Notes under the pieces: generated by a model
Told to the model about the DNA's origin: nothing
Seen by the model: the letters and a program-made list of their open reading frames with translations, nothing else
Database searches by the model: none
Made by a program: the position numbers and the translations under genes
Part shown: positions 54,810-63,681 of the stretch, piece after piece
How the letters are laid out: every line of letters begins with the position of its first letter
Position numbering within the stretch: position 1 is the first letter of the stretch
Source: Bin25 sp026709415
Lineage (GTDB): Bacteria; Bacteroidota; Bacteroidia; Flavobacteriales; Flavobacteriaceae
Direction: 5' to 3'
DNA: 64,000 nt
NCBI GenBank assembly: GCA_965200045.1
Contig: OZ241330.1
Coordinates: 1,860,001 to 1,924,000, forward strand

Positions 54810-55244
54810 TCAGAAATTTTTATCATCAAATAAATCATTCGAATTTATCGAATCAGAAATTTTGTATACCATCCCTCGGACCACATTTTTATCATCTCCT
54901 ACTTGAGAATACTCAAATGTATATTGATTTGAACCGGTCGTTAAAATTTTGATTCTAATCGGTTTTCTTTCATTGTACGCCCTTGGATTTAGCTTGGTTA
55001 GTACAAATTCACAATCATTGACCCAGCGTATAGTTGATGAATCTATCATGTTATCAAATAATTCTATTTCGAATAAACTATCTCTAATAAAGAAAGACGT
55101 CTCAATTTTATTATCGATTAAAGCGGAGTAGGAAAACGTGCCCATTCGAAATTGATTACAATTTCTTTCGACAGAATAACAACTTGCAACACAAAAGAAT
55201 ACGATTAAGAGTTTTAAAAATTTTAAAAATATCACACCCTTCAT
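54810..55244 (-). CDS. small lipoprotein found near TerC/ParC in Bacteroidota
   Basis: 144 aa. The signal peptide ends in lipobox VASC, then ERNCNQFRMGTFSY, TSFFIRDSLFEIE and a STIRWVNDCEFVLTKLNP motif. This matches a conserved Bacteroidota lipoprotein that databases often mislabel as DNA topoisomerase IV because of its position. The ORF opens with TTG at 55253, but the ATG at 55244 begins the signal peptide. Function unknown. Confidence 0.7.
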   Translation of the reverse strand: MKGVIFLKFLKLLIVFFCVASCYSVERNCNQFRMGTFSYSALIDNKIETSFFIRDSLFEIELFDNMIDSSTIRWVNDCEFVLTKLNPRAYNERKPIRIKILTTGSNQYTFEYSQVGDDKNVVRGMVYKISDSINSNDLFDDKNF

Positions 55245-55262
55245 GGAGTGCAAATCTATAAA

Positions 55263-55715
55263 CTATTGTTTACGGTTTTGAAATATTTTAAACGTCCCAT
55301 CAGGATAAAGAAACACCACCTCGATAGGTTTATCCAATAAATCTAAATCCCTTTGATCAGCATTCTCCGTTAATAATTTGCTTGGATAAGTCGTTGGAGT
55401 TGGCGAGGTCATTTTATCTTTTACGTGTTGATTATCTTCATTTGAATTTTCATTGACAACTGGGTCTTCGACGCTAAACAAGTCATGAGGAAGATTTATA
55501 TCACCTTTTCCTAAAAGTAGCCAATCAAGGGTGACATCGTCAAAAGCTTCGTGTATTTTTAAAAGAAAGTCCAAACTAGGTCGATTTCTTTTAGAAAAAA
55601 CATGTGATAACAAAGAACGTTGCACACCAATTTTTTCACAAAGTTGAGAATTTGTCAAACCATAAGAATTCATAATGAGACGTATCCGATCCAATAAGTT
55701 ATCTAGTTCGATCAT
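55263..55715 (-). CDS. XRE-family transcriptional regulator
   Basis: 150 aa from the ATG at 55715. Residues about 10-65 form a Cro/CI-type helix-turn-helix (GLTNSQLCEKIGVQRSLLSH, then RPSLDFLLKIHEAF). A polar linker with NENSNEDNQ and a short C-terminal segment (VVFLYPDGTFKIFQNRKQ) follow. Target unknown. It is 18 nt upstream of the lipoprotein gene on the same strand. Confidence 0.8.
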   Translation of the reverse strand: MIELDNLLDRIRLIMNSYGLTNSQLCEKIGVQRSLLSHVFSKRNRPSLDFLLKIHEAFDDVTLDWLLLGKGDINLPHDLFSVEDPVVNENSNEDNQHVKDKMTSPTPTTYPSKLLTENADQRDLDLLDKPIEVVFLYPDGTFKIFQNRKQ

Positions 55716-55727
55716 GCTTGATTTCAA

Positions 55728-56032
55728 AGATAAACAATTGATAACAACACTAAATTACAATTTTCAACAGTGATAATCCATTTGTATACACCTACTGATC
55801 GTGGTATCTGATAACTGCTAACCTCTCCAATCCCATCTTTTCTTATTAAAGAATAAGCGTAATTAACAAATGTTAACAATCGATGTACTTGTTTGTTTCT
55901 TTGGTCAGGTTCTTTAACGTAGATACAATAGCTCTCTTGATCACTGTAGATACTTTTAATTCACAAATGATAACTACTATAATTTATAAATGTAAACAAC
56001 TAAATAGCTTCATTGTTTAATTTTGAATTGTT
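55728..56032. other. divergent intergenic region, nothing recognised
   Basis: About 305 AT-rich nt between the regulator and the M14 peptidase gene. Several TGTTAACAA and TTAACAAATGTTAAC-like stretches near 55860-55880 form an imperfect palindrome that could be an operator, but this is not certain. Confidence 0.3.
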
Positions 56033-57166
56033 TTGAATAAATATTTTTCAAATAATCAATCCATTCAATTCATTGAATTTTTAAAGTCGTTTTCTGATTT
56101 CAAAATCTCACCTATTGGTTATTCTGAAAACCATTCCCCTATTCTATTAATACAATTTGGAAGGGGGGATTATCCCGTTTTGATGTGGTCTCAAATGCAT
56201 GGTAATGAACCCACCACTACATACGGAGTAAAATATCTCTTAGAATGGATAGCTGTTAATTCTTTATCATCATCAGAGAACTATAGAGATATTCAAACCA
56301 TTATGTCTAATATTCAGGTTTCGATAATTCTTCAATTGAACCCTGATGGCGCGTTATTATACCAAAGAGAAAATTTTAATGGCATAGATTTGAATAGAGA
56401 TGCACAATCATTATCTCAAGCCGAAAGTCAAATACTATATCAACTTCATCAACAACAAGCTCCTGCATTAGCTTGTAATCTCCATGATCAACGGACTGTA
56501 TTTGCTGCTGGCGTTGGCGGATATCCTGCAGCCATTTCTTTTTTAGCTCCTGCGGCCGATAAACAAAGAAACGTGACGCCAGCTAGAGCCATTGCTATGC
56601 ATTACATCGTAGAAATGAGCAACCATCTTAACCAGTTTGTGCCAGAAAGGATCTCTAGATATTCTGATAGCTTTAATCGTCATTGTTTTGGAGATACTTT
56701 CACTAAAATAGGAACCCCAACCATTCTTTTTGAGGCTGGTTTTGTTCCTGGTGATTACCAGCGATACACCGCAGCTCAACTGATTTACCGATCACTGAAG
56801 TTTCTATTGAAAACCGCTTCGACTTCTCCACCAACATCTGGGACTGATGACACTGAACAGTATCGTTTAATTCCGGAAAACAAAGTAGAGTATGCCGATT
56901 TACTTTTAAAAAATGTGAAAGTTAAAATCAATGATGAAGTTAGGCATTATCAAAAGTTGTATGTGTTATTAAAAGAACAAATGATCAATCAAAAAATTTT
57001 TTTTCTCCCAACAGTCGATCAATCGGATGATTTTGTATACAAAAAAGCGCACTTCACCATTGATTGTTCCCATAGGAATCCATTGGAAAGCATATCAAAT
57101 CAGAATTTTATCCAAATTTTAGATGCTGACTTGAGTCAGTTCATTCAAAGCCATCTAACGGTATAA
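56033..57166 (+). CDS. M14 family zinc carboxypeptidase-like protein
   Basis: 377 aa without a signal peptide. Zinc ligands are visible in SQMHGNEPTTT (HxxE) and CNLHDQRT near residue 148, and the catalytic glutamate in TILFEAGFVPGDY near 235. NPDGALLYQREN and GIDLNRDAQ are also M14 features. The start is a TTG at 56033. Members of this subgroup act on peptides or cell-wall fragments; the substrate is unknown. Confidence 0.85.
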   Translation: MNKYFSNNQSIQFIEFLKSFSDFKISPIGYSENHSPILLIQFGRGDYPVLMWSQMHGNEPTTTYGVKYLLEWIAVNSLSSSENYRDIQTIMSNIQVSIILQLNPDGALLYQRENFNGIDLNRDAQSLSQAESQILYQLHQQQAPALACNLHDQRTVFAAGVGGYPAAISFLAPAADKQRNVTPARAIAMHYIVEMSNHLNQFVPERISRYSDSFNRHCFGDTFTKIGTPTILFEAGFVPGDYQRYTAAQLIYRSLKFLLKTASTSPPTSGTDDTEQYRLIPENKVEYADLLLKNVKVKINDEVRHYQKLYVLLKEQMINQKIFFLPTVDQSDDFVYKKAHFTIDCSHRNPLESISNQNFIQILDADLSQFIQSHLTV

Positions 57167-57383
57167 TAATCAGAAAATTAGAGCGTTACCTAAAATCGGC
57201 TTTTTTGATATCTTTTTTCAAGTGAGCATCATAACCAACCATGTTTTTTGAAAATCGCAGGATTAAAGATATTTTAAATAAGTTTGCCAATGGAGAGTTT
57301 TAATGCTACTTGGATTGACAAAATATAGGTCATTTTTTTATAATCTTGCCAAAATTTAGGCATTTAATTTATATTTTTACAAC

Positions 57384-57872
57384 ATGAAAATGGATAAAAT
57401 CGATCACATTGATCATAAAATACTCGAATTTTTAGTTCAAAATACTAGAATTCCGTTCACTAAAATCTCAGAGGAGCTCAACGTTTCAACAGGAACGGTC
57501 CATGTCCGGGTGAAGAAGTTGATGGATTCTGGAGTGATTTTGGGAACAAACCTGAACTTAGATTACGTAAAGTTAGGTTTTCCGGTCGTTGCCTTTGTTG
57601 GCATTCATCTGGATAGAACCAACCGAAATTCGACAGATCTGGTCATGGAAAAGCTTAAAAAAATTCCATTTATAACTGTTGTTCAAGTAACTTTGGGGCC
57701 ATATAATATTTTTTGTAAAATACGAGCGAAGGATACATTCCACATCAAGGAAATCATATATAAAATCGATGAAATCAATGGGATTTTGCGCACCGAGTCC
57801 TTTATTTCGATGGGAGAAGTTTTTAATGACAAAAGACGCTTATTAGATTATATGTTTAGTTCTCTAAAATAA
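57384..57872 (+). CDS. Lrp/AsnC family transcriptional regulator
   Basis: 162 aa. An N-terminal helix-turn-helix (ISEELNVSTGTVHVRVKKLM near residues 28-47) is followed by the ligand-binding RAM domain (VTLGPYNIFCKIRAKD). Its stop is 3 nt from the ppc start, so the regulator and PEP carboxylase are probably one operon. The effector is unknown. Confidence 0.9.
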   Translation: MKMDKIDHIDHKILEFLVQNTRIPFTKISEELNVSTGTVHVRVKKLMDSGVILGTNLNLDYVKLGFPVVAFVGIHLDRTNRNSTDLVMEKLKKIPFITVVQVTLGPYNIFCKIRAKDTFHIKEIIYKIDEINGILRTESFISMGEVFNDKRRLLDYMFSSLK

Positions 57873-57875
57873 AAC

Positions 57876-60482
57876 ATGGTTGACATTCAGAGTTATGATG
57901 AAGAGTCTAAACTAGAGCGATTTAAGGATGCGGTTCTTTCACAATATCGAATTTTCAATAGTCTTTTTTTAACCCTACCATTTGATGACATTCGGAAAAC
58001 CTCCATTTTGTTGCCCCTTTTTTATGATTTATGTAAAGTAGGGTATCAAGATGGCTTGAATCCAACTCAAATCGTTGACAATTTTTTCACTAAATTTTTA
58101 CCTCATGCTAAAACGCAAGAGCAAATCGATTTGCTTTTTCGATTCATTCAGTATATCGAACGTCAAATTGTTCTTTTTGATGCCATAGAAGATGCTGCAT
58201 TTTACAAAATCAACAATCGGTATGGTAGAGGTTCGCTACGTCATTTAAAGGAAGAAATTTTTGAAGTTGATAAACGTAAAGAAATACAACAATTTCTAAG
58301 TAGTTACAACATTCGAATAGTTCTTACAGCGCATCCCACACAGTTTTATCCCGATACGGTCCTTCTTTTGATTCATGACTTGAGTGAAGCCATCAAACAA
58401 GGTGATATCAATAAATGTCAAGAACTATTGATACAACTTGGAATGACTCCTTTTTTTAAAAAGAAAAAACCCACTCCTTATGATGAAGCTATCAGTCTAC
58501 TATGGTACTTGGAAAATGTTTTTTATCACTCGGCCAGTGCCATCTGTAACTACATATCGGTTCATCTGTATGATAGCAAAATAATCGACAATCCGATCTA
58601 TGATTTTGGATTTTGGCCAGGGGGAGATAGAGATGGCAACCCTTACGTCACCCCTGAAATCACACTAAAAACGGCGAATCGCTTAAGATTCTCGATTTTA
58701 CGATGTTATTATAAAGATATCGTTGAGTTAAAAAAGAAAATTACATTCCCAGGGGTTGATAATAAAGTGTTAGACCTCGAAAGGAAACTTTATTACCACT
58801 TATACGATTCTAACTCAGAAATTCAGATTTCTGCCCCTTATTTGTTGAAAAGTTTACAAAGTATTGTCATCGATTTAGAAAAACACCACAATAGTTTGTA
58901 CATCGGTAAAGTCATCGATTTGGTGCATAAAGTAAAACTTTTTGGCACTCATTTTGCCAATTTAGATTTGAGACAAGATTCAAGAGTTCATCATAAAGTC
59001 TTTTTGGAGATTGTCAGCCATCCCAACATTTATTTGTACGTCGAAGGACTCGAGAGAAATTACGAAAGCCTTGAATTAGAGCAACGTCTAAAAATGTTAT
59101 CGAATCTTAAAGGAGACATACCCCCATCGATTTTTAAAGACGAGATAACCCGGCATACCCTGGAATCCATTCGTTTGATGAAAAAAATACAAACATCAAA
59201 CGGCGAACGGTCCTGTAACCGATATATTGTCAGCAACACCCAATCTATTGAAAACATTCTTCAATTATTTGCTTTTTATCGTTTGTCTGGTTGGAAAGAA
59301 CTTTCGGTCGATTTTATACCATTATTTGAAACCATCAATGATTTAAAAACCTCATTTTCAGTGATGAAGGGGTTGTACAGTAATCCAAATTACCGAAAGC
59401 ATTTAAGGCATAGAAACAACCATCAGACCATTATGTTGGGCTTCTCTGATGGGACTAAAGATGGGGGATACCTCATGGCCAATTGGAGTATTTATTTGGC
59501 CAAGCAAGAATTGAGTCAGTTATCAAACAAATATGGACTGAAAGTCACCTTTTTTGATGGGAGAGGAGGGCCTCCCGCTAGAGGAGGGGGCAACACCCAT
59601 CAGTTTTATGCTTCTAGAGGAAACAGTATCATGTCTGATGACATCCAATTGACTATTCAGGGACAAACCATCAGTTCAAATTTTGGCAGCCTCGATTCTT
59701 CCCGATTTAATTTTGAACAATTATTGAGTGCAGGCGTTCGTAGTCGTCTGCTACTTGGAAAAGAAAACACCTTATCAAGAAGCAATCGAAATACTTTTGA
59801 AGAGTTGGCTATCAAGAGTTATCAAATATATAGCCAATTCAAACAACACCCAAAGTTTGTTCCCTATCTACAAAGGATGTCTACCTTACCATATTATGCC
59901 AAAACTAATATAGGCAGTCGACCCGCTAAAAGAGGAGCCTCGGAAAAATTTATTTTTGAAGATTTAAGAGCTATTCCTTTTGTTGGTAGTTGGAGTTTAT
60001 TAAAACAAAATGTGCCAGGATTTTATGGTGTTGGATCAGCGATCAATGAATTCAAAAAAAGAAAGCGATTGAAAAGAGTTGTCAAGCTCTTTGACGAATC
60101 GAGATTTTTCAGAACGCTAGTGTTCAATAGTATGATGAGTTTAACAAAATCTTTTTTTGATCTCACGGCTTACATGAAAGAGGATGAAGAATTTGGTGAG
60201 TTTTGGCAAATGATTTATAATGAATACGAATTAACCAGAAGCCTCCTTTTAGAAATAACTGGATTTAACACCTTAATGGAGTATGAAGCGGCGGGAAAAG
60301 CATCGATCAAAGTTCGAGAAGATATTGCTCTTCCATTATTGACCATACAACAGTATGCTTTAAAAAAAGTCAATCAATTTTATAGAAACAACACCTTAAA
60401 TCGAAAGAATATTAAAATTCTAGAAAAACTGGTGGTGCGCTCTTTATTTGGAAACATTAATGCGAGCCGAAACTCTGCATAG
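57876..60482 (+). CDS. ppc: phosphoenolpyruvate carboxylase
   Basis: Carboxylates PEP to oxaloacetate to refill the TCA cycle. 868 aa, with LTAHPTQFYP near 150, WPGGDRDGNPYVT near 245, LDLRQDS near 365, GFSDGTKDGGY near 525, and the glycine loop FFDGRGGPPARGGG near 565. The classical FHGRGG histidine is an aspartate here, a form I associate with the Bacteroidota branch. The C-terminus is NINASRNSA rather than the common NTG. Its end overlaps aroB by 26 nt on the opposite strand. Confidence 0.93.
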   Translation: MVDIQSYDEESKLERFKDAVLSQYRIFNSLFLTLPFDDIRKTSILLPLFYDLCKVGYQDGLNPTQIVDNFFTKFLPHAKTQEQIDLLFRFIQYIERQIVLFDAIEDAAFYKINNRYGRGSLRHLKEEIFEVDKRKEIQQFLSSYNIRIVLTAHPTQFYPDTVLLLIHDLSEAIKQGDINKCQELLIQLGMTPFFKKKKPTPYDEAISLLWYLENVFYHSASAICNYISVHLYDSKIIDNPIYDFGFWPGGDRDGNPYVTPEITLKTANRLRFSILRCYYKDIVELKKKITFPGVDNKVLDLERKLYYHLYDSNSEIQISAPYLLKSLQSIVIDLEKHHNSLYIGKVIDLVHKVKLFGTHFANLDLRQDSRVHHKVFLEIVSHPNIYLYVEGLERNYESLELEQRLKMLSNLKGDIPPSIFKDEITRHTLESIRLMKKIQTSNGERSCNRYIVSNTQSIENILQLFAFYRLSGWKELSVDFIPLFETINDLKTSFSVMKGLYSNPNYRKHLRHRNNHQTIMLGFSDGTKDGGYLMANWSIYLAKQELSQLSNKYGLKVTFFDGRGGPPARGGGNTHQFYASRGNSIMSDDIQLTIQGQTISSNFGSLDSSRFNFEQLLSAGVRSRLLLGKENTLSRSNRNTFEELAIKSYQIYSQFKQHPKFVPYLQRMSTLPYYAKTNIGSRPAKRGASEKFIFEDLRAIPFVGSWSLLKQNVPGFYGVGSAINEFKKRKRLKRVVKLFDESRFFRTLVFNSMMSLTKSFFDLTAYMKEDEEFGEFWQMIYNEYELTRSLLLEITGFNTLMEYEAAGKASIKVREDIALPLLTIQQYALKKVNQFYRNNTLNRKNIKILEKLVVRSLFGNINASRNSA

Positions 60483-61530
60483 AATAATAATCGAAAGCTT
60501 CATCAATCATCGAATCATCAACAACAACCATGTCTTTTTTTGCTTTTCCAATGGCCTCTAGTAAAGCGAATTGAACCACTCCTTCTTGATTTTTTTTATC
60601 GTGTTTTAATAAGTCAATAATTTTCTTTTGCTGACTTTTTGAAATTTTTACTGGCTTATAAAAACGTTGAAACGTTTCCGTGATTTCTTCTAAGGCAGAA
60701 GGACTCAACGTTAAGAGTTTGCTGGACATATAGGATTCTAAGATCATCCCTATAACAATTGCTTCACCGTGTAATAAATAAGCGTCTTGTTTTGAAGAAA
60801 GAAAATAAGACTCTATGGCATGTCCAAGAGTATGACCAAAATTTAAAATCTTTCGTTGGCCTTTTTCATATTTATCTGAAGAAACGATTTCTGATTTGAT
60901 ATATATCGATTGTTCGATTTGATTGGTAATAAATAACGAATCGATGGGGCTTCCCTTTTTTAATGCTTTCCAATAATTCTCATCTTGAATTAAAGCACTT
61001 TTAAGCATTTCAGCATATCCACTGAATAATTCTCTTTGATTCAGCGTTTTTAAAAATTCAGGAAGAATGATGACCATTGCAGCATCGGTTATGGTGCCAA
61101 TCTGATTCTTTAATAACTCAAAGTTGATTCCTGTTTTACCACCAACCGAGGCGTCCGCCATTCCCAATAATGAGGTTGGAATGTTATAAAATGAAATTCC
61201 TCTTTTGTATACGGATGCCACAAATCCTCCCAAGTCGGTAATCATACCTCCTCCCAAATTGATGAGATAACTATGACGATCTGCCGCGTGTTGAGATAAT
61301 GTTTTCCAGATGGACTGACATGTTTTGAGCGATTTGCTCTTTTCTCCTGGGGGTACTTCAATGACCATCAGATTTTCAAGGGAAGGACACTTTTTAAGCA
61401 AGACATCCAAACAGTGTGTTTTCGTATTAGAATCGACCAGAATAAAACCTATGGAATGCTTTTTATTATCAATCCTATGGATGAATCTTTGAATTGCATG
61501 AGTGGTATAAAAAACATTTGAAGGACTCAT
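60457..61530 (-). CDS. aroB: 3-dehydroquinate synthase
   Basis: Second step of the shikimate pathway, converting DAHP to 3-dehydroquinate with NAD and a metal. 357 aa: the NAD loop NLGGGMITDLGGFVASVYKRG near residue 92, PTSLLGMADASVGGKTGINF near 118, and metal-ligand histidines in LNFGHTLGHAIE and LLHGEAIVIGM. Normal length. The coding strand opposes ppc and proline dehydrogenase on either side. Confidence 0.95.
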   Translation of the reverse strand: MSPSNVFYTTHAIQRFIHRIDNKKHSIGFILVDSNTKTHCLDVLLKKCPSLENLMVIEVPPGEKSKSLKTCQSIWKTLSQHAADRHSYLINLGGGMITDLGGFVASVYKRGISFYNIPTSLLGMADASVGGKTGINFELLKNQIGTITDAAMVIILPEFLKTLNQRELFSGYAEMLKSALIQDENYWKALKKGSPIDSLFITNQIEQSIYIKSEIVSSDKYEKGQRKILNFGHTLGHAIESYFLSSKQDAYLLHGEAIVIGMILESYMSSKLLTLSPSALEEITETFQRFYKPVKISKSQQKKIIDLLKHDKKNQEGVVQFALLEAIGKAKKDMVVVDDSMIDEAFDYYSMQSFGSH

Positions 61531-61603
61531 AAAATCATTGATTCGGATTCACAGCAACAAGAGGACAAAGATACGTTTATAGATATACTCGATGAGTTCT
61601 TGA

Positions 61604-62815
61604 ATGAGGAATCAAATTATCTTTGAATTCAATAACCAACTTGTGGCTATCTTCAATAACACTCAAGAAATATTCAAAGACAAATCAAATTGGCAACTCC
61701 GAAAAGAATACTGGTTGTCAAAATTTCTTTTCAACAAAAGAATAATAAATATCGATGTTCATCTGATTGATAAACTCTTTCAATCTAAAATTCCCCTTCA
61801 TTGGTTGATCGGTCCTTCTATTTATAAAAAATTCTGTTCTGGCGGTTCCATTGAATCGGCTCTTCAAATAGTCGATCAAAATTGGAGTCAAAAGATTTAT
61901 TCATACATCGGTTATGCCATTGAAGGCCATCAAGATGAAGATAGTTTTGATCTAAACTTGAAACAGATTTTAAATGAAATAGACCATATTGATTTGCACC
62001 ATGGGTTAAAGTTCATTGTTTTTAAACCCACTTCTTTGGGACGTTCCAAGTTATTCGAATTAGTACAAATTGGAAAACAGCTCACTGATGATCAATTGAT
62101 TGAATGGAGTAGGATAAAACAAAGATTTAATCAAATATCAGAAAAATGTTTTAATAAAAAAGCCTATTTATTGATTGATGCGGAAGAAACATGGATTCAG
62201 AAATCAATCGATCATTTAACTTTTGATTTGATGAAAAAACACAACACAAAAGAACCTATTGTTTACACAACGGTTCAGATGTATCGAAAAGATGGATTGA
62301 AAAAATTAAACGAGTTGAAACATTTAGCTCAATCCAATGATGTCATAGTCGGTGTTAAATTGGTAAGGGGCGCTTACATAGAAAAAGAAAATCAGCGAGC
62401 ATTGACTCAAGGGGTAGAAAGTCCCATTTGTGATTCAAAAAAACAAACCGATGAAAACTTTCACCAAGGGATAAAGTTCATGATGAATAATCTAGATTGT
62501 TTGAGTTTGTTTCTTGGGACACACGATGAAAAAAGTACTCAGCTTTGCATGGATTTAATATCTCAATACCATATCGATAAGCAGCATCCCAGAATTTGGT
62601 TTTCTCAACTTTATGGGATGAGCCATCATATTACATATGGATTGGCTACTCAAGGATTTAAAACCGTTCAATATATTCCCTATGGGCCTCTAAAAGAAAT
62701 CATTCCTTATTTACTCAGAAGAGCTCAAGAAAACTCTTCAGTCCTTAGTCAAGCTTCTAGGGACATCAATTTAATAAAACAAGAGCTTAAAAGACGAAAA
62801 AGAACTAAATGGTAA
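61604..62815 (+). CDS. proline dehydrogenase
   Basis: 403-aa FAD-dependent enzyme oxidising proline to pyrroline-5-carboxylate. The beta-alpha barrel motifs are present: LLIDAEETWIQ near 190, TVQMYRKDG near 225, VKLVRGAYIEKE near 252, LGTHDE near 305, and YGPLKEIIPYLLRRAQEN at the end, the substrate-binding signature. It is the single-domain form, without the P5C dehydrogenase module of PutA. Confidence 0.93.
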   Translation: MRNQIIFEFNNQLVAIFNNTQEIFKDKSNWQLRKEYWLSKFLFNKRIINIDVHLIDKLFQSKIPLHWLIGPSIYKKFCSGGSIESALQIVDQNWSQKIYSYIGYAIEGHQDEDSFDLNLKQILNEIDHIDLHHGLKFIVFKPTSLGRSKLFELVQIGKQLTDDQLIEWSRIKQRFNQISEKCFNKKAYLLIDAEETWIQKSIDHLTFDLMKKHNTKEPIVYTTVQMYRKDGLKKLNELKHLAQSNDVIVGVKLVRGAYIEKENQRALTQGVESPICDSKKQTDENFHQGIKFMMNNLDCLSLFLGTHDEKSTQLCMDLISQYHIDKQHPRIWFSQLYGMSHHITYGLATQGFKTVQYIPYGPLKEIIPYLLRRAQENSSVLSQASRDINLIKQELKRRKRTKW

Positions 62816-62853
62816 ATGTTCTTGTCATTCTATGTTTTATCATTAAATAACAA

Positions 62854-63204
62854 CTAAAAACCCTCGATTTTTCTGATGACTATGCGATGTTTGCAGTTTT
62901 CTATATCCAAGAATTGAATCTCTTGGTACTCGATACGATATAGATTACAGGAGTCCCGATTGGTGATGCTTTTTGAAAACACTACTTTCCCATTGTTAAT
63001 CACGCGGCGTATCAGACTATCGCTGACCATTTGATTTGGTTTGGTTTGGAATTCGATTAAAGATTTTGACAAGAGACTCGTTTTGACTCTCGCTTGAGGG
63101 CCGTAATGAAACTGAGCGTCTTTTTGTTTCCATATGAAAACCAGAATAATCAAACCCATTAAAAAGCCAAAAGCATATAAAGTAAAGCGATTTAAAAAAT
63201 TCAT
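62854..63204 (-). CDS. small membrane-anchored protein, DUF4258-like
   Basis: 116 aa. One N-terminal transmembrane segment (FLMGLIILVFIW), then a polar domain with YGPQARVKTSLL, NGKVVFSKSITNRDSCNLYR and a C-terminal basic strand. This fits a Bacteroidota group annotated as DUF4258. Function unknown. It starts 6 nt after tsaE. Confidence 0.6.
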   Translation of the reverse strand: MNFLNRFTLYAFGFLMGLIILVFIWKQKDAQFHYGPQARVKTSLLSKSLIEFQTKPNQMVSDSLIRRVINNGKVVFSKSITNRDSCNLYRIEYQEIQFLDIENCKHRIVIRKIEGF

Positions 63205-63210
63205 TGTTTC

Positions 63211-63618
63211 TTATTTTAATTGCTTGATTTTTCTTTTGAACTCATTGATGGTATTTAATTGAAAATGATGCATTTGCTGAGGCAGTATTTCTTGAACATT
63301 TTCTCCCCATTCAATCAAATTCAAATAAGCTATTTCAAATAAATCTAAAAATCCCAAATCTAGTACTTCATCTATTTTTTTTATACGATAAAAATCAAAG
63401 TGATATATGATACCACTTAAAGATTCATATTGATTCATGATTGAAAAAGTCGGGCTTTGAACCATCGATGTAACACCTAGTTTTTCACAAATTGATTTAA
63501 TTAAAGTTGTTTTACCAGCCCCCAATTCCCCATCAATTCTAATGATGTTGTGTTTGGCTTTTTTTAGGATTTCAATGACAATTTGATTGATGTCATCGAT
63601 ATGATAAATTTTTTCCAT
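63211..63618 (-). CDS. tsaE: tRNA threonylcarbamoyladenosine biosynthesis ATPase TsaE
   Basis: 135-aa ATPase needed with TsaB, TsaC and TsaD for the t6A37 modification of ANN-decoding tRNAs. Walker A DGELGAGKTTLIK near residue 30, SPTFSIMNQY near 57, the YHFDFYRI strand near 71 and LIEWGE near 102 are all typical. Confidence 0.93.
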   Translation of the reverse strand: MEKIYHIDDINQIVIEILKKAKHNIIRIDGELGAGKTTLIKSICEKLGVTSMVQSPTFSIMNQYESLSGIIYHFDFYRIKKIDEVLDLGFLDLFEIAYLNLIEWGENVQEILPQQMHHFQLNTINEFKRKIKQLK

Positions 63619-63664
63619 AAAGGTTGTGAAAATAAAACTTTAATATATCTGATGTTGACTGTTT

Positions 63665-63672
63665 TAAATTTG
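63665..63672 (+). promoter_or_regulatory. predicted -7 box (TAAATTTG) for the HD gene
   Basis: TAnnTTTG match 9 nt before the ATG at 63682, implying a nearly leaderless transcript. Confidence 0.45.
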
Positions 63673-63681
63673 TGAATTAAT

